64,000 bases of DNA, taken from NCBI GenBank assembly GCA_021397835.1, contig JAJFZO010000566.1, forward strand, positions 6,510,001 through 6,574,000. The letters are read 5' to 3'. Positions within the stretch are counted from its first letter, which is position 1; every line of letters starts with the position of its first letter. Of this stretch, positions 46,107 through 59,444 are shown one piece after another. This DNA comes from Moringa oleifera. Lineage: Eukaryota; Streptophyta; Magnoliopsida; Brassicales; Moringaceae. The notes under the pieces were generated by a model, which was given only the letters and a program-made list of their open reading frames with translations, had not been told where the DNA came from and made no database searches. A program made the position numbers and the translations under genes.

Positions 46107-48950
46107 TTAGTACCAAGATTAAGTGGCTCTAACTACAACTATTCTACTGTTATTGATGTGATCTCTAAAGCTATTTACACTTCATTTGTCACAAAGGGAC
46201 TCGAAGATTGATGTTAGGTTAGGGTTAATCTTTTTGTGTGGATTTTCTAGATGACTCTCTATAGGTTTTCAGATAAGGATACATTTTAGGTCAAGAGGAC
46301 CAAAAGTGTTTTTCAACGTAGCCCTTATTATTCGAAGGCGGGCCTTTTAGGAAGAGCTTTACGCTGATACTAGCAAAGTAATAAAATTTAAACTCAGAGT
46401 TTTTATCATCCCTATTAGTCTTTAACTAAAAAAATTTACCAAATAATACAATAAAAAGATCTATACAATTCATCGAGAAAAGCTCAAAACAAAGGCAAGC
46501 ATACATTGCTAAGAGTTAGGTATGAGTTTTGAACAGGAGAGTTAATAATGATGACAAATGTTTTGAAAGAAAGGATGAATGGGCGAGTTTTGGCCTCCCA
46601 TGAGGTTGTCTTTAAAGGCCATTATCTAACCTTCATGATGAGTCCATGGCCAATTAGAGGGATAAAGGATTTCAAGCTTTACAAATCTGGAATGAGCAAA
46701 CTACTCCTAACCCATTCCATATCCTAAGAGGTGTAAGTAGAGGACCTTACATATCTAGCCATTTTTTTTAGTATTGAAAATGAAGAGAAAAGAGTGAGAC
46801 TCACCTATAATGATGAATTTCAAAGATGAAGATGGAGAGCTTTAGGTTTGTTGAGAAAGCATTTAAAGGCTTCGAAGAAAGTAAGGTGAAGAAAGGAAAA
46901 GACTTTCCTAAAATCCTTTTTAAATGAAACAATCATTTATTGGGATAACCAACGGGCAACACGCAAAATGCAATCTTTTTGCATCCTTAAATCATAAGGC
47001 AAATCATGAGCTTGCCTTATGTAATAAATGTGTTAGAAAAGATCTTTCAAAATGATTTTGTGAAAAGTTGACTGGGCACTAGAGACATAGTTTTCCCAAC
47101 CTACATTTCGCCTAACCTACATCAAGACTCTTACCTACATCTTCCTCGACTTGGGTCGAACCTCCAATTAGTCATCCAGCCATTTATGACAATAAAGTTT
47201 TGACCTATGGTAAGCCCCTAATTATTTATCGTGCCACTTACTAAGATCCTGACTTGGGCATATCCCCAATAACTCATTGGGTTGTTCGTGACATCAAATT
47301 CTGGATCTAGGAGATCTCAAGTGACATCAAGTCATGAAAAAGAAGACATAAGTTGTGTTATTTTGGAAATGTTCTCTAAATTTTTTGAGGCTACCTAGAA
47401 GTTTCTAAATTAGAGAAAATGAGGACGATATAATAACTATACATCTGCGCATCTTAGATCAATGGTGTGTGCTTGGCATTTTTAATGAGATCACACATGT
47501 AAATACTCCTTTGATTGAAGAAGAAAGAATAAAGTTTTTGGGATCTGGCTTTATGTTTACAGATTGACTTTTTCATTTACACACTTTGGAGAAACCTCGC
47601 TAAATTAAAGAGAATTATTCTAGCAGAATAACTTTATTTCTTTTAGAGCATAACAATTTTATTTTCTTTTGAAAGTTTAAGAGTATAGTTAGAAAGCCTA
47701 TGAAAGTTTTTTTTTTTTTTTTTGAAAAGATTGTGGAAAGGTTGCTAGATTGTGTTAGTAGGTAAACCCAATCTTCTTCATGTAACCAACTCAATCATAT
47801 ATGAAATATTGATGTTTTTTTCATGCCTTCTTGATAATTTTTATGCTCTCTTTCATATTCTCTTCCTTTCTTGATGTTTAATTGCTCTAATGTGTTCCTT
47901 ACTTTATTCCTTTTACATTACATCCCCACTTTTTCTACATAAATGAATTTCAGAATGATGTGTGCTTAGAAGTCTTTCCTCCCTTACAAGAAATAGAAAA
48001 AAGTGAATAGAAAACTTAAGAAAATCATTTTTTGCAAACTAAGTAAGCTGCCAAGAATAGATAAAAAAAAATGAAGTTGTATCAAAAATAGAGGGAAGAA
48101 GAATAAACTCTTAAGTTGAATCAGCTAATAAGAATTATGGATTAAGACTTACCGAAAGTAGAATTGGAAAAATCTTAAATGAACACCAAAGTTTTGAGAA
48201 ACCAAGCTAAGGAGATTGCTTCATATGGTGCCTAGACTGAGAAAAATATAGAAAAATAATAGAGACATGAGACCTTATGAATACAAGTGTAGTTGGCAAC
48301 TCAAATGGCCACAAGTATGTACTTAAGAAATCCACACACATCAAAGTTCTATCAAGCAACGACTTAAAGATACTAAAGTCTTCTTGAGTAGAATCTTATC
48401 CATGTATCCAAAGGCCTAATAAGTCTTTAACTTTTGATCAAATATTCAATATTGTGCAATATTGATTTTTTTTGGGGAAATTTAATACAAATCTTTTTCT
48501 TTGAAAACATGAATTTTCAGCAGAACCTGTCGACATTCATGCATTATGTGTGTGGAGCATAGCATGTATCATACATCATACATAATGCAAGACTAAATTA
48601 AATTATAAGAAATACATTATAAGGAAGGTAAAGCAATTGTTAATCGTTAAAGAGTATAATGCGTAATCCAATAAAAAAAAATTAGAACGCTCAAGAAAGA
48701 GCTTGGCAAATAAGGAAGGCAATGCAGATCTTATCAATTTTAGTGTACTTATACACAAAATTTTTCAGTCAGATGGGCTTTATGATACAAACAAAACTTT
48801 GATCAATAAGATCTTTTTAGAGGATAAGATAATTTACCAACTCAAAAAGTCAAAGCTAGATGGTAATGAATAAGGAAAAAAAAACCAAAATATTCTATTA
48901 AAGTCTTTTAAGATTTGTTATAAACAACTAGAGCATCAATTTGTAAATAA
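46107..48950. other. Non-coding sequence, probably retrotransposon LTR/UTR remnants
   Basis: No coding motif is recognised. The stretch 47100-47290 is slightly richer in GC with repeated TTGGG-type words. A T-rich oligo tract lies at 47708-47722. LTR origin is likely from context but not shown. Confidence 0.35.
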
Positions 48951-49700
48951 ACCAAAATGCATAGCTGTCATTTAATAAATACATTCTTTTTTAGGCTTAC
49001 CTTGTAAACTTTTCATAATTAATGGAAAATTGCATCCTCTTGTTTAGGAATTCTAATAATGAATGTCCCAATATCCCTAAAATTAGTTTAAGCATTGAAA
49101 AGTAAATTTCTAAAGATGCCTCTTATTTTGAGGATATGGAAGAAAAATTATGAAATACCCCATAGATTATTAGATAGCCCTATAAAAAGGAAATAAAGAT
49201 GATAAAGCTTAGGCCCAAAAAAAGAGGAAAAAAAAGAAAGAGATTAGAAATACATCGACCTTTAGAGAACATATTGGAATATTACAGAACATCAGCTACT
49301 TTGCCCTCACATTAAGTAAGAATTTTAGCAAATAAAACTAAACATTCTTCTAAAATAAAAGAAGAGGTGTAAAACCTTATTGAACATAAGCTCCATTACG
49401 ATGAAAATCTAGAGTGGCTGCCAATAATATCCCAATGCTAAATAAGGACGATCTTGTATGAACTACAAGGATCTAAATTGGCGAGTCTTAAAATGATTTC
49501 GCAATGTTACATATCGATTCATTAGTGAATAATATGAAAAATTTCTTATTGACTGATTCATAGACTATGAAGACAAGTATCCATCAAAAGAGAACACTTG
49601 TTATGCATAGCGTGGGCAGTGCACAAAATTCACCGGTATTTATTGAATCACACCATTTGGATTATCCCTAAGCTAGATTTGCTACACTGCTCCAATAGAA
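48951..49700 (+). pseudogene. Second gypsy element: RT start and RNase H fragments
   Basis: From about 49340, SSKIKEEV, stop, NLIEHKLHYDENLEWLPIIS corresponds to the RT N terminus (KIKEEVxKQxxAGFLxVxxYPEWLANIVPV), then the RT palm is missing. At about 49590-49680 the frame LLCIAWAVHKIHRYLLNHTI and WIIPKLDLL matches the RNase H start (TCxALxWAxxxLRxYLxxHTxxLISKxDPLKY). The two pieces are joined across a large internal deletion. It is a different copy from the element at 34743. Confidence 0.7.
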
Positions 49701-50930
49701 TCTAATGGCAGGAGTAAATAACGATCAAATTCACATTAAAGGAAATAATAAACAAAAGCTACAATGACTTTAGTTAGCACACAAGAAATTTCGCATCATG
49801 TTGATGAGAAGATCAACGCTATGAAGAAGAATGCAAAGATTGATCTTTTAGTACTGTGATTTAGAAGACCTTCAACCAAAATAATATAATTTGTAGTTAG
49901 GAATACTAATACACTTTCTAATGTAAACATGAATATGTTGAAGATGCCATTTAAAGTAGTGTAATGATGTATTTCTTTTACATGTTAACAACAAAGCCTC
50001 TAACAATGTTCCAAAATGCCTCATTGTCTTTTCATTAGTGTCATCAAGCCAAGAGAATCACAAAAGAAGAGTCCTTTAATTTTTAAGGAACAAAATAGAG
50101 CAAAAAAGGAAAGCAAAAGAAAATAAAAAAAGAAAAGCAAAGGAAAACAAAAGAGCAAAAAAAAAAGGAAAAAAATCTCAAATTGATTTAGGTTAAACTA
50201 TGCTTAAAATTAAAGATTGAATCCACATTGTAGAGCACATGTGAAAAAGCTATTCACCCAATTATTATGAGACTAAGTTCACTTCTCGAAATACTTTTCT
50301 TCAAGCTAAATACATATGAGATGTACCCCAAAAAAGGTCGAGTTTAGGCCTTAGACAAAAAATAAAAGTCAGAATCAAGATATTCTAACAAGGGTGAATA
50401 TCACAGTATGGAGGACAACAATCAAGGTATAGAAGTCAGGGTTCTGACATACATCAATTGATCTAAAGCAAATTACAGGATTCTAAGAGGTCAAAAAAAA
50501 AAAAAACTGTAAATGATATCTTAAGGGCTAATTTAAGTATATTATCATCATTACTAGCTTTTTAACACATCAAAGAGAAAGGATGGTTGAGAAGTTCATT
50601 GTAGTTTGGTCCTTTAATAGTTCTTTGAATTACATCAGAGTGAAGTGGCAACTTTGATTATTATAGATTGTTCTTTATTCTCTTACCATAATCAAAGAAT
50701 ATCTTCATTAAATTATTGAAAAAGAGAGTGAAAAGATAACAGGAGTTGTTTGGTTAAAAAAAAAAGAAAAGAAAAGAAAAAGATGTTTAGCACACCAAAG
50801 GCCAGGTCAAAGAAGACAACTCCAGCAAAGTGTTTAAAGCCTTGATGTGTTCATGCATCATTGGACAATGATAAAATCTTGAAGTGTTCATAATCTCTAT
50901 TTGGCCTCAACCTAACGTTAAATCATTATC
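49701..50930. other. Non-coding, with A-rich tract
   Basis: No recognisable product. At 50080-50180 a degenerate A/G tract (AAAAGGAAAGCAAAAGAAAA type) occurs. The remainder probably belongs to decayed retrotransposon sequence. Confidence 0.4.
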
Positions 50931-51380
50931 TTAGCTTTCCAATGCCACTCAAATCACTTCAATTGAATACGGGACATGAAAGTGATGATAGGTCTTTTGG
51001 GTATTCTTCTGTAAAAATACTACAACAGAGTGTTTGAAAGTTATATAGTTTCAGGTCAAAGTAGACCCTTTAGGTTTTCAAAATCTTCACTCAACTCTAA
51101 AAAATAATTCATAGCCCCTTCCCTTAGCTTTCCAATGCACTGAGTCACTTCAATTGAATCCTAGGCAAGAAAGTTATAGTGGGTCTTTTGAGTGTTCCTT
51201 TATGAAAATATTGTACAGAGCATTTGAAAGTTTTATATATTCGGATCAAGGTAGACCATTTGAGCTTTTAGGATTTTCACTGAACCTCAACACATAATTT
51301 GTACCCCTTTCTCCTAGCTTTTGAACATTACTTAAATCACTTCAATTGAATCTTAAACATGAAAATTACTACAGGTCTTC
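50931..51380. repeat. Three ~190-bp tandem repeats
   Basis: Copies begin at TTAGCTTTCCAATGC (50931), TTAGCTTTCCAATGC (51124) and CTAGCTTTTGAACAT (51314). Each continues with TCACTTCAATTGAAT(C/A) and AGGTCTT or GGGTCTT. The first two continue further with TTTGAAAGTT and GTAGACC(C/A)TTT. The third is cut where minisatellite C begins. Confidence 0.9.
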
Positions 51381-52015
51381 CACATTGAACCTCGATCTAG
51401 GTAAATTTCCAACCTTGATTGGAGAAAAATGTCCTAATTTATGTTTTTTGATTTAAATCTCGATCTAGGAAAACTTCTAATCTTGACTAAAAAAGAGAAA
51501 TCTTGATCTAGCTCTTCTTCTTAACCTTCATCTAAGAAACTCCAAACCTTGCCTAGATGAATAATAAATCCCGATCTAAGAAAACTCCAAATCTTAACTT
51601 AATCTAGATCTTAGAAAACTCTCAATTTTGAATTAATCTTGATCAAAGATAACTCTTAACCTTAGCTTAATCTTGATCTTGGAAAACTCCTTACCTTGAG
51701 TCAATCCTGATATTAGAAAAATTTTAAGCTTGAATTAATCTTGATATAAGAAAACTCCAAACCTTTGCTAACTTTGATCTTGGAAAAATCTCAACCTTAG
51801 CTTAATCTCGATCTTGAAAACCTTGAGTTAATCCTGATCTTGGAAAACTTTTAAGCTTGAATTAATCTCGATTTAAGAAAATTTCAAACCTTAACTAACC
51901 TTGATCTTGGAAAAATCTCAACCTTAGCTTAATCTCGATCTTGGAAAACTCCTGACTTTGAGTGAATCTTAACCTAAAAAAACTCATAGCCTTGGATTAA
52001 TCTCGATTTTAGGGT
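51381..52015. repeat. Minisatellite C, 34-bp units
   Basis: Units follow AATCTCGATCTTGGAAAACT plus CC(A)AACCTTGA-like sequence, with a regular 34-bp period between about 51590 and 52015 and one shortened unit near 51810. About 18 copies fit in the array. Divergence is moderate. The frame at 52044-52277, just downstream, has no recognisable match. Confidence 0.9.
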
Positions 52016-52862
52016 GAAAATATGAAGTTAAGTTCAAATCATAATGGCAAACTTTAAATCCTGTCTGGATCTCTCAACTATGCGAATTATTTCTTTGATG
52101 TACTCAACCGAATTCAAAAATAACAAGTTTCAATCTAGAGAACCTTTACAAGTGTCACTAAAGGTTGAGTCTTTTATTGGCAAATTGAGAAAACCTCAAA
52201 GAAACATCCATATGACTCGACCAATTTTGTTGAATTTCTCTAAAAATCTTGTTCTTTCATTGTTAGACCTCCGTTAGGCATCGTTTTCCAGAGTGACTTA
52301 AAACAATGATGTTCTTAAAGTGCTAAGGTGATAGTGGAATTTTTTTATTCTATTTTTTAGTGGGAGTATAATTTGCTTATCGATAATTGTCACATTCAAA
52401 ATAAGCTTGAGCGTGTGAAAAAAATGTTAAAATTAATGAAAATAGCCTGAAAAAGTCTCACACAAGCTTGGTAGACCTCATGAAAAAGGTAGAGTTTGCT
52501 GGAGCTACTAGGTGTACTAACTTAGCCACCATTTGGATAGTAACTTGCACCATACAAGCACCCTATAAATAAAAGCAGATTTTTAGTTTGTAGGGAAAGA
52601 TTCAGAGATTCATAAAGACAAGAAAATTTATTCATAAACACACTATAAAAAAGGCTCCCAAAAATTCTCTCATAATTTTTCTCGTAACATTTTTTTCCCA
52701 TTCAGAATTTCCTTTGAAATTCTTCAATCTTTGTTCATACTTTCTTTAAGAAAAAGGAGGAATACAAGAAAAAAAAAGTTAGGGATTTCAAAAGGTATTG
52801 ATTTCTTGTAACCTCGTATCATATTCATTTTTTGTGGAATAAAACTACCATAAAAAATGCTT
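52016..52862 (+). promoter_or_regulatory. LTR-like sequence with TATA box
   Basis: CCCTATAAATAAAAGC (TATA box at 52564-52571) is followed after about 90 bases by CCCAAAAATTCTCTCATAAT and CATTCAGAATTTCCTTTGAA. This is typical of the U3/R-U5 transition of plant gypsy LTRs. Transcription would start near 52595 if the box works. No second LTR copy was found to prove the boundaries, so this is an inference from layout. Confidence 0.4.
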
Positions 52863-55800
52863 CTTAGGTATAAGTGGTCGTAGAGGAATTAGGCCAAGGT
52901 AGTAGTAGGCATAGGTATAAAATGAGCCTTGTAGGACCTTAGGCCTTATAAAATGGGCTTAGTTTGATTTTGGGTGTAGTGGAATTGAGCCTTGCTTGAA
53001 GTGGGCCTACATATAAAATGGGCTTAGTGGGATTTTCAGCCAAAATATTAGTGGCCTGAGAGAAATTAGGCTAAGATATAAGATGGGCCTAATCGGATTT
53101 TTGGGCTAGGTATAAATGACCCTAATATAATTGGGCCTTAGTATAAGTGGACCTACATATGAATTAACCTTAGGCAAAAGGTCGCATACATATAAAATGG
53201 GTTTAGCGAGATTTTTGAGCTTAGGGTGGAAGTGGACTTGGTATAAAATGGGCCTACATATAAAATGAGAGTAGTGGGACTTTAAAACTAGGGAGATGTG
53301 GGACTAGGCATAAAATAGGCCTAGGGAGATTTTTGGCTTAAGTATAAATGGCCCTAGTGAAACTAGGCCTATGCATAAATTTGGTTTAGGAGGATTTTAG
53401 TCCTAGGTATAAGTGGCCTTAGTGGAATTAAGCCTAGATAAAAGTGGGTCTACATAAAAAATGAGCCTAGAAAAAATTTGTACCCAAGATAGAAGTGAGT
53501 TGAGGTAAAAAAAAAAAATGAGACTAATGGGATCTTGGGTCAAGCAGTAAGTGACCATAGTGGAATTAGTTCTAGGTGTAAAATAAGATTATGTATGAAA
53601 TGGGCCTTATGGAATTTGGTCCTAGGGTGGAATTAGGCCTAGGTATAAAATGGGACTAATGAGATTTCGGGCCTAAGTGTAAGTTTTATGGTTAGATTAG
53701 GCCCATATATAAGAGGACTTACTTCTGAATTAAGTCTAATGGGGTTTTATGCTTAGGTGTAAGTCAGCCTACCTATGAAATTAGACGAGTAAGATTTTAG
53801 GCCTAGGGTAGAATAGGCCTAGGCGTAAAATGGGACTTGTGAGATTTTGGGCCTAGAGCAAGTGGTCGTAGTGGAAATGAGCCTAGTGGGATTTCGGACC
53901 TAGGTATATATGGTTGTAGTGGAATCGGTCCTAGTTAGTAGTGGGCCTAATTATAAAATAGGCTTGGTAGGATTTTAGGCTTAATTGTAAGTAATGATAA
54001 TAGGATTTGGCCTAAGTAGAAGTGGGCCTACGTATTACAATGGCTTAGTTAGATTTTGGCTTAGGGTAAAGTGGACGTGGATATAAAATGAGATTTATGG
54101 AATTTAGGGCATAAGTCTAAGTGATTGCTGCTAAATTAGGCCTATGTAGTAATGGGACTAGGTATAAGATAGGCTTAGTAGGAATTGGACCAAGGTATAA
54201 GTGGTCATAGTGCAATTGGCCTTAGCTCGAAATGGGCCTACGTAGAAAATGAGCCTACATAGAAAATGGGCCTAATGGGATTTTTGGCCTAATGTAGAAG
54301 TGGGCTTAGGTATAAAATGGTCTCAATGGGATTAGGCCTAGGTATATGTGAGCCTACATATGACATGGGCTTAGTAGGATTTTGGGCCGAGAGTAGAAGT
54401 AGACCTGGTATAAAATGGGACTAGTAGGATTTTAGGTGTAGGTATAAATAATCATAGTGTAATTAAGCCTAGATAATAATAAGCCTAGGTATAGAATTGA
54501 TCTAATGGGATTTTAAGTCTAGGTACGAAATGGGCCTAATGGGATTTTAGGCTTAGATGTAAGTCATCGAAGTGGAATTGGACCTAGGTAGTAATGGGTC
54601 TAGTGAAGTTTCAGGCCTAGATGGAAGTAACCATAATGGAATTGGGTTAAAGTAGAATTAGGTTAAGGTAGAAGTGGGCTTGCATATAAAATAAGCCTAG
54701 TGGGATTTAAGGTCTAGTGTAGAAATGGGCCTTGGTATAAAATGGGCTTAGAAGGATTTAGGGCCCAAGTACAACTGGCCCTAATGGAACTAAGCCTAGC
54801 TATAAAATGAGCCAAGGATTAACTGACCATATTTGAATATGACCCAAGTATAAGTGGGCCTGTGTATGAAATGGGCTTAGTGTAATATTGAGCCTTTGGT
54901 GGAAGTAAGCCTGGGTATAAAATGGGTAAGTGAGATTTTGTCCAACATGTAAGGAGTCGTAGTAGAATTGGGCCTTAATAGTGGTAGGCCTAGGTGTAAA
55001 ATAGACCTAGTAAGATTTTTAGACCTAGGTATAAAATAGGCCTAGTAGGATTTTTGGCCTAGGTGTAAGTGGCCATAATGGAATTGAGCTTAGGCAGAAG
55101 TGGGCTTATGTATATAATGAGCTTAATAGCATTTTGGACCTAGGATGGAAGAGTGCCTAGGTATAAAATTGGCATAGTAGCATTTATGGCCCGTCTGTAA
55201 GTGGTCCCAAAGGAATTTGGCCTAAGTATAAATTACACGTAAAGGGATTTTGGGCTTAGTTATAAGTGGTCTTAGTGGATTGAGGACTATAAAAATGGGC
55301 CTATGTATGAAATGAGCCTAGTGGTTCTTTGGGCTAAGGGTAAAAGTTGGTCTAGGTATAAAATGGCACTATTAGGATCTTAGAACTAGGTACAAATGGT
55401 TGCAATGGAATTAGGCTAAGAAATAAAATAACACTATTAGGATTTTAGAAATAGGTATAAATGACCATAGCAGAATTAGGCCTACGTACAAATTTGGCTT
55501 AGTGGGATTGTTGGCCTACGTATAAAATGGGCCTTATGAAATTTTTGGCTTAGATGGCCTGGTAAAAGTGAGCCTACATATAATATAAGCCTAGTGAGAA
55601 TTTGGGCCTAGGTATAACTAGCCTCGAAGGATTGGGTCTAGTGGGATTTTGGGCTTAGATAATTGGCATAGTAAGATCTTAAGCCTAAGTGTAAATGGCG
55701 ATAGCAAAATTATACTTCGATAGAAGTGGATCTACGTATAAAATAGGTCTACGTATAAAATGGGCCTAGTAGAATTTTAGGTTTAGGGTACATGTGGGAC

Positions 55801-58800
55801 TAGGTATAACATGGGCATACGTATAAATAGTGCTATTGGAACTAGTCTTAAGAACAAAATGGACCTACATATAATAGCCCTAGTGGAAGTGGGCCTAGGT
55901 GTAAATGGCCTTACCTATGAAGTGGGCCTACTAGGATTTTAGGCCTAGGGTAAAAGTGAGCTTCTAAATAAAGTGGATTAATGGGATTTTAAGCCTATGT
56001 ATAAATGGCCTCATAGGATTATAAGCTAAAGTGTAAGTAGATGTAGTGGAAATAGGCCTTGGTAAAAGTGGGCCTACATATAATCTAGGCCTAGTGGAAA
56101 TTGGGCCTAGGTATAACTGGCCCTAGACAAATTAGGCGTTAGTATAAAACAAGCTTAGTGGGATTTTGAACATAGGTATAATATTGACATAGTGGGATTT
56201 TTGGCCTAGATGCAAGTGGGTGTAAGGGAATTAGGCCTAAATAGAAGTGGGACTATGTATAAAATGGGCTTAGTAGAATTTTTTTTGCCTGGGATCGAGG
56301 TGGACCTATATGTAATATTGGTATAAGAGTAAGTGGCATTATTGGAACTAGAACTAGGTATAAAATAGACCTAGGTATCTTTAGTGGAATAGGACCTAGG
56401 TTCAAATTGGATTACATAAAAAGTGCGCTTACTGGGATTTTGGGCCCAAAGTAAAAGCGGAACTACGTATAAAATGGGACTAATGAGATTTTGGGCCTAG
56501 GTACAAGTGATCGTAATGAGCTTAGGTACTAATGAGTCTAAGTATAAAATAAGTCTAATAGGCTTTTAAGCCTATATGTAAGTAGCCATAGTGGAATTGG
56601 GCCTAGTTAGAAGTAGGCCTACATATGAAATGGGCTTAGTAGGATTTTGGACCTAGTTGTAAGTGGTCGTAGTAAATTGTTTTGAAAGTTATTTTATTTT
56701 TAACAAATAAAAAAATAAAAAGTAGCCACTCATCTATTTTATGGTGTAATTGATCAACAATTTTATTGAAAAGCTTTTTTTTCTTTCTTTTGATAGTGCC
56801 TATTGGGATTTACTCATTATCCAAACCTGACGTTAAGGTAAAAGCATGATATTGAAATTTGAATGCAAATCTCCATCTTAAAGGATATTTGACCATTTTT
56901 TATCTCTATCTTGCTTAATGTTCAGAGCTAAAATTATGTATCTATAAGGCTTATAGGGATTTGGGGCCTATGGTATAAGTGGGCCTAGGTAGAAGTAAAC
57001 CTTGGTACGAAGTGAGCTTGTTGAGATTTTTGGCCTAGGGTAGTTTCATCTAGGTATAAAATGCGACTAGTGAAATTTTAGGCCCAAGTGTAAGTGATAA
57101 TAGTGGAATTAGACCTGGGTAGTAATGGGCCTAGGTATAATATGTATCTAGTGAAATTTTGGTTCTAGGTTTCAATGACTATAGGGTAATATGGCCGAGG
57201 TAAAAGTGAGCCTATATATAAAATAGGCTTAGTGGGATTTTGGGCCTAAGTTTAAGTTGCCTTTATTAAATTAGGCCTAGGTATAAAATGGGCTTTGTAA
57301 GATTTTGGGTTTAGGTATGAATGGCTCTTATTGAATTGGGCCAAGTTATAAATGGCCCATGTATGAAACAAGCTTAGTGGAATTTTTAGTCTAGGTGTAA
57401 GTAGCCATTGTGGAAAATGGCCTAAGTAGTAGTGAGCTTAGGTATAAAATGGGCTTAATGGATTTTTGGCTTAGATGTAAGTGGTCATAGTGGTATTAGG
57501 CCAAGGGATTAGTGGGACTATAGCTGAAATTAACTTATTGGGATTTTTTGCTTGAGGCAAACATGGGCCAAGGTATAATATGGGTATAGTGAGATTTTGA
57601 GCCTAGGTATAAGTTACTGTAGTTCGATTAGCCTTAGGTGAAAAATGAATCTAGTTGAATCAGCTCTACATAGTACTTGGCCTTGGTATAAAATGGGTCT
57701 AGCGGGAATTTGGCCTTAGTCTATGTAACCTTAGTCATATTAGGCTTAGTTGGAAGAGGACCTACAGATAAAATGGGCATTGTGGGATTTTAGGCCTACA
57801 GTAAAAGTAAGCCTTGGTATAAATGGGCCTAAAAAGATTTTGATCCTAGGTATAAATGGCCCAAATTGAACTATGCCTAATTGAATTGGGCCTACGTATA
57901 AGTGGACTTAAGTATGAAATGGGCTTAAGGTGGAAGTAGGCCTAGTGTAAAATGGGACAACTCAGATTTTGACCTTTGTGTAAGTGGTCGTAGTTCAATT
58001 AGGCATTGATAATGGTGGCCCTTAGTATAAAATGGGCCTAGATGTAAATGGTTATAATGGAATTAGGCCTAAGTAGTAATGGGCCTTGGTATAAAATGTG
58101 TCTAGTAGGATTTTAGGATTTTGGCCTTAGGAAAGAAATTAATGTGCCTAGTGGAATTTTGTGATTAAGGTAGAAGTGGGCCTAAATAGTGGTAGGCTTA
58201 GGTATAAAGTGGGCTTAATGGAATTTTAGGCCGAGGTATAAAATGGACCTAGGTGTCAGTGGCAATATTAGAATTGGGCCTAGGTGTAAGGTGCAATATA
58301 GGAATTGGGCCCATGTTGAAGTAGGCTTATGTATAAAATGGGCTTATGTGTGATCTTGTGCCTAGGGTAATAGGCAACCTAGGTATACTATTCACCTAAT
58401 GGGATTTTGGGCTTAAGTATAAGTGGTGGAACTAGGCCTAAAGGCATTTTAGGCCTAGACACAAGTTCCTCTAGCAAAATTGGGCCTAGGTATAAGTTAC
58501 CTTATGTATGAAATGGGCCCACAGGGATGTTGGGCCTAAGGTAGAAGTGGGTCGAGTTCTAAATGGGACTAGTGGGATTTTGGGCGTAGGTGTGAGTGGT
58601 TGAAGTGGTATTCGACCTAGATAGTAGTGGACCCAAAAAGTAAATTGCCTAGCGAGATTTTGAGCCTAGGTGTAAAATGGGCCTAATGGGATTTTGGGCT
58701 TTGGTGTAAGTGATTTTAGTGGAATTAAGCCTTGTACAAGTATGCCTACATATAAAATAGGCTTAGTGGGATTTGTGGCCTAGGTATTGGGGGCCTTAAT

Positions 58801-59444
58801 GGAATGAAGCTTATATATAACTAGGCTTGCATGTGGAGTGGGCTTAGGTATAAAAAAGGACTAATGAGATTTTAGAGCTAGGTGTAAGTGGCTATAGTGA
58901 AATAGGCGCAATGAGATTTTAGGCCTAGGTATAAGTGGCCATAATGGAATTGGACCTAGATATTAAAGAAGCTTAGTAGGATTAGACTCAAGTATAAGTG
59001 GTCATATTGGACCAAAGCCCACATATAAAATGGCCTAATGGGATTTTAGGCCTACGAATAAATAATCCCAATGGAATTATGCCAAGGTATAAGTAAGCCT
59101 ATTTATGAAATGGGCCTAGTAAGATTTTGGGCCTAAGGTATAGAATAAGAAAAGTGGAATTTACGGCCCAAGTGTATATGATCATAAGTGAATTAGGCTT
59201 AAATAGTAATGGGCCTAAGTATAAAATAGTCCTAATGGATTCTTTAGCTTGGGTATAAAATGGGTCTTATGGGATTTTGAGCCTAGATGACAGTGATTTT
59301 AATGAAAGTGGTGTAGGTAGAAGTGGACCTACTTGTAAAATGGGTTTAGTGGGATTTTGGGCTAGTGTAGAAAGGGCCTAAGTATAAAATGGGTTAGTGG
59401 AATTTTAGGCTAAAGTATAACTGGCCTTAGTGGAATTGGGCTTA
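52863..59444 (+). repeat. Minisatellite B, ~16-17-bp variants, about 6.3 kb
   Basis: The array is built from short variants such as GGCCTAGGTATAAAATG, GGCCTAGTGGGATTTTG, GGCCTAGGTATAAGTGG, CCATAGTGGAATTGG and GCCTAGGTAGAAGTGG. These follow each other in a recurrent order and give a higher-order repeat of roughly 80 bp. Almost every higher-order unit contains TATAAAATGGG and several TGGGCC/AGGCC words. The only long interruption is at about 56676-56945. There are no open frames of note. It starts next to the LTR-like segment and ends inside an integrase codon series. Confidence 0.95.
56676..56945. other. Unrelated ~270-bp interruption of minisatellite B
   Basis: The stretch TTGTTTTGAAAGTTATTTTA ... 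CATCTTAAAGGATATTTGAC has none of the satellite words. GCCTATTGGGATTTACTCAT and the AT-rich start resemble parts of gypsy LTR/leader sequence. The satellite resumes at about 56945. It is probably a small insertion or a retained piece of the original retrotransposon. Confidence 0.55.

Noticed and set aside
52044..52277. A 77-codon plus-strand frame between minisatellite C and the LTR-like segment
   Set aside because: It has no recognisable domain and lies in LTR/UTR-like sequence; chance is the best explanation.
52863..59444. A CRISPR-like array of regular repeats
   Set aside because: There are no constant repeats separated by unique spacers; the whole unit is tandemly repeated with drift, and the context is plant nuclear DNA.
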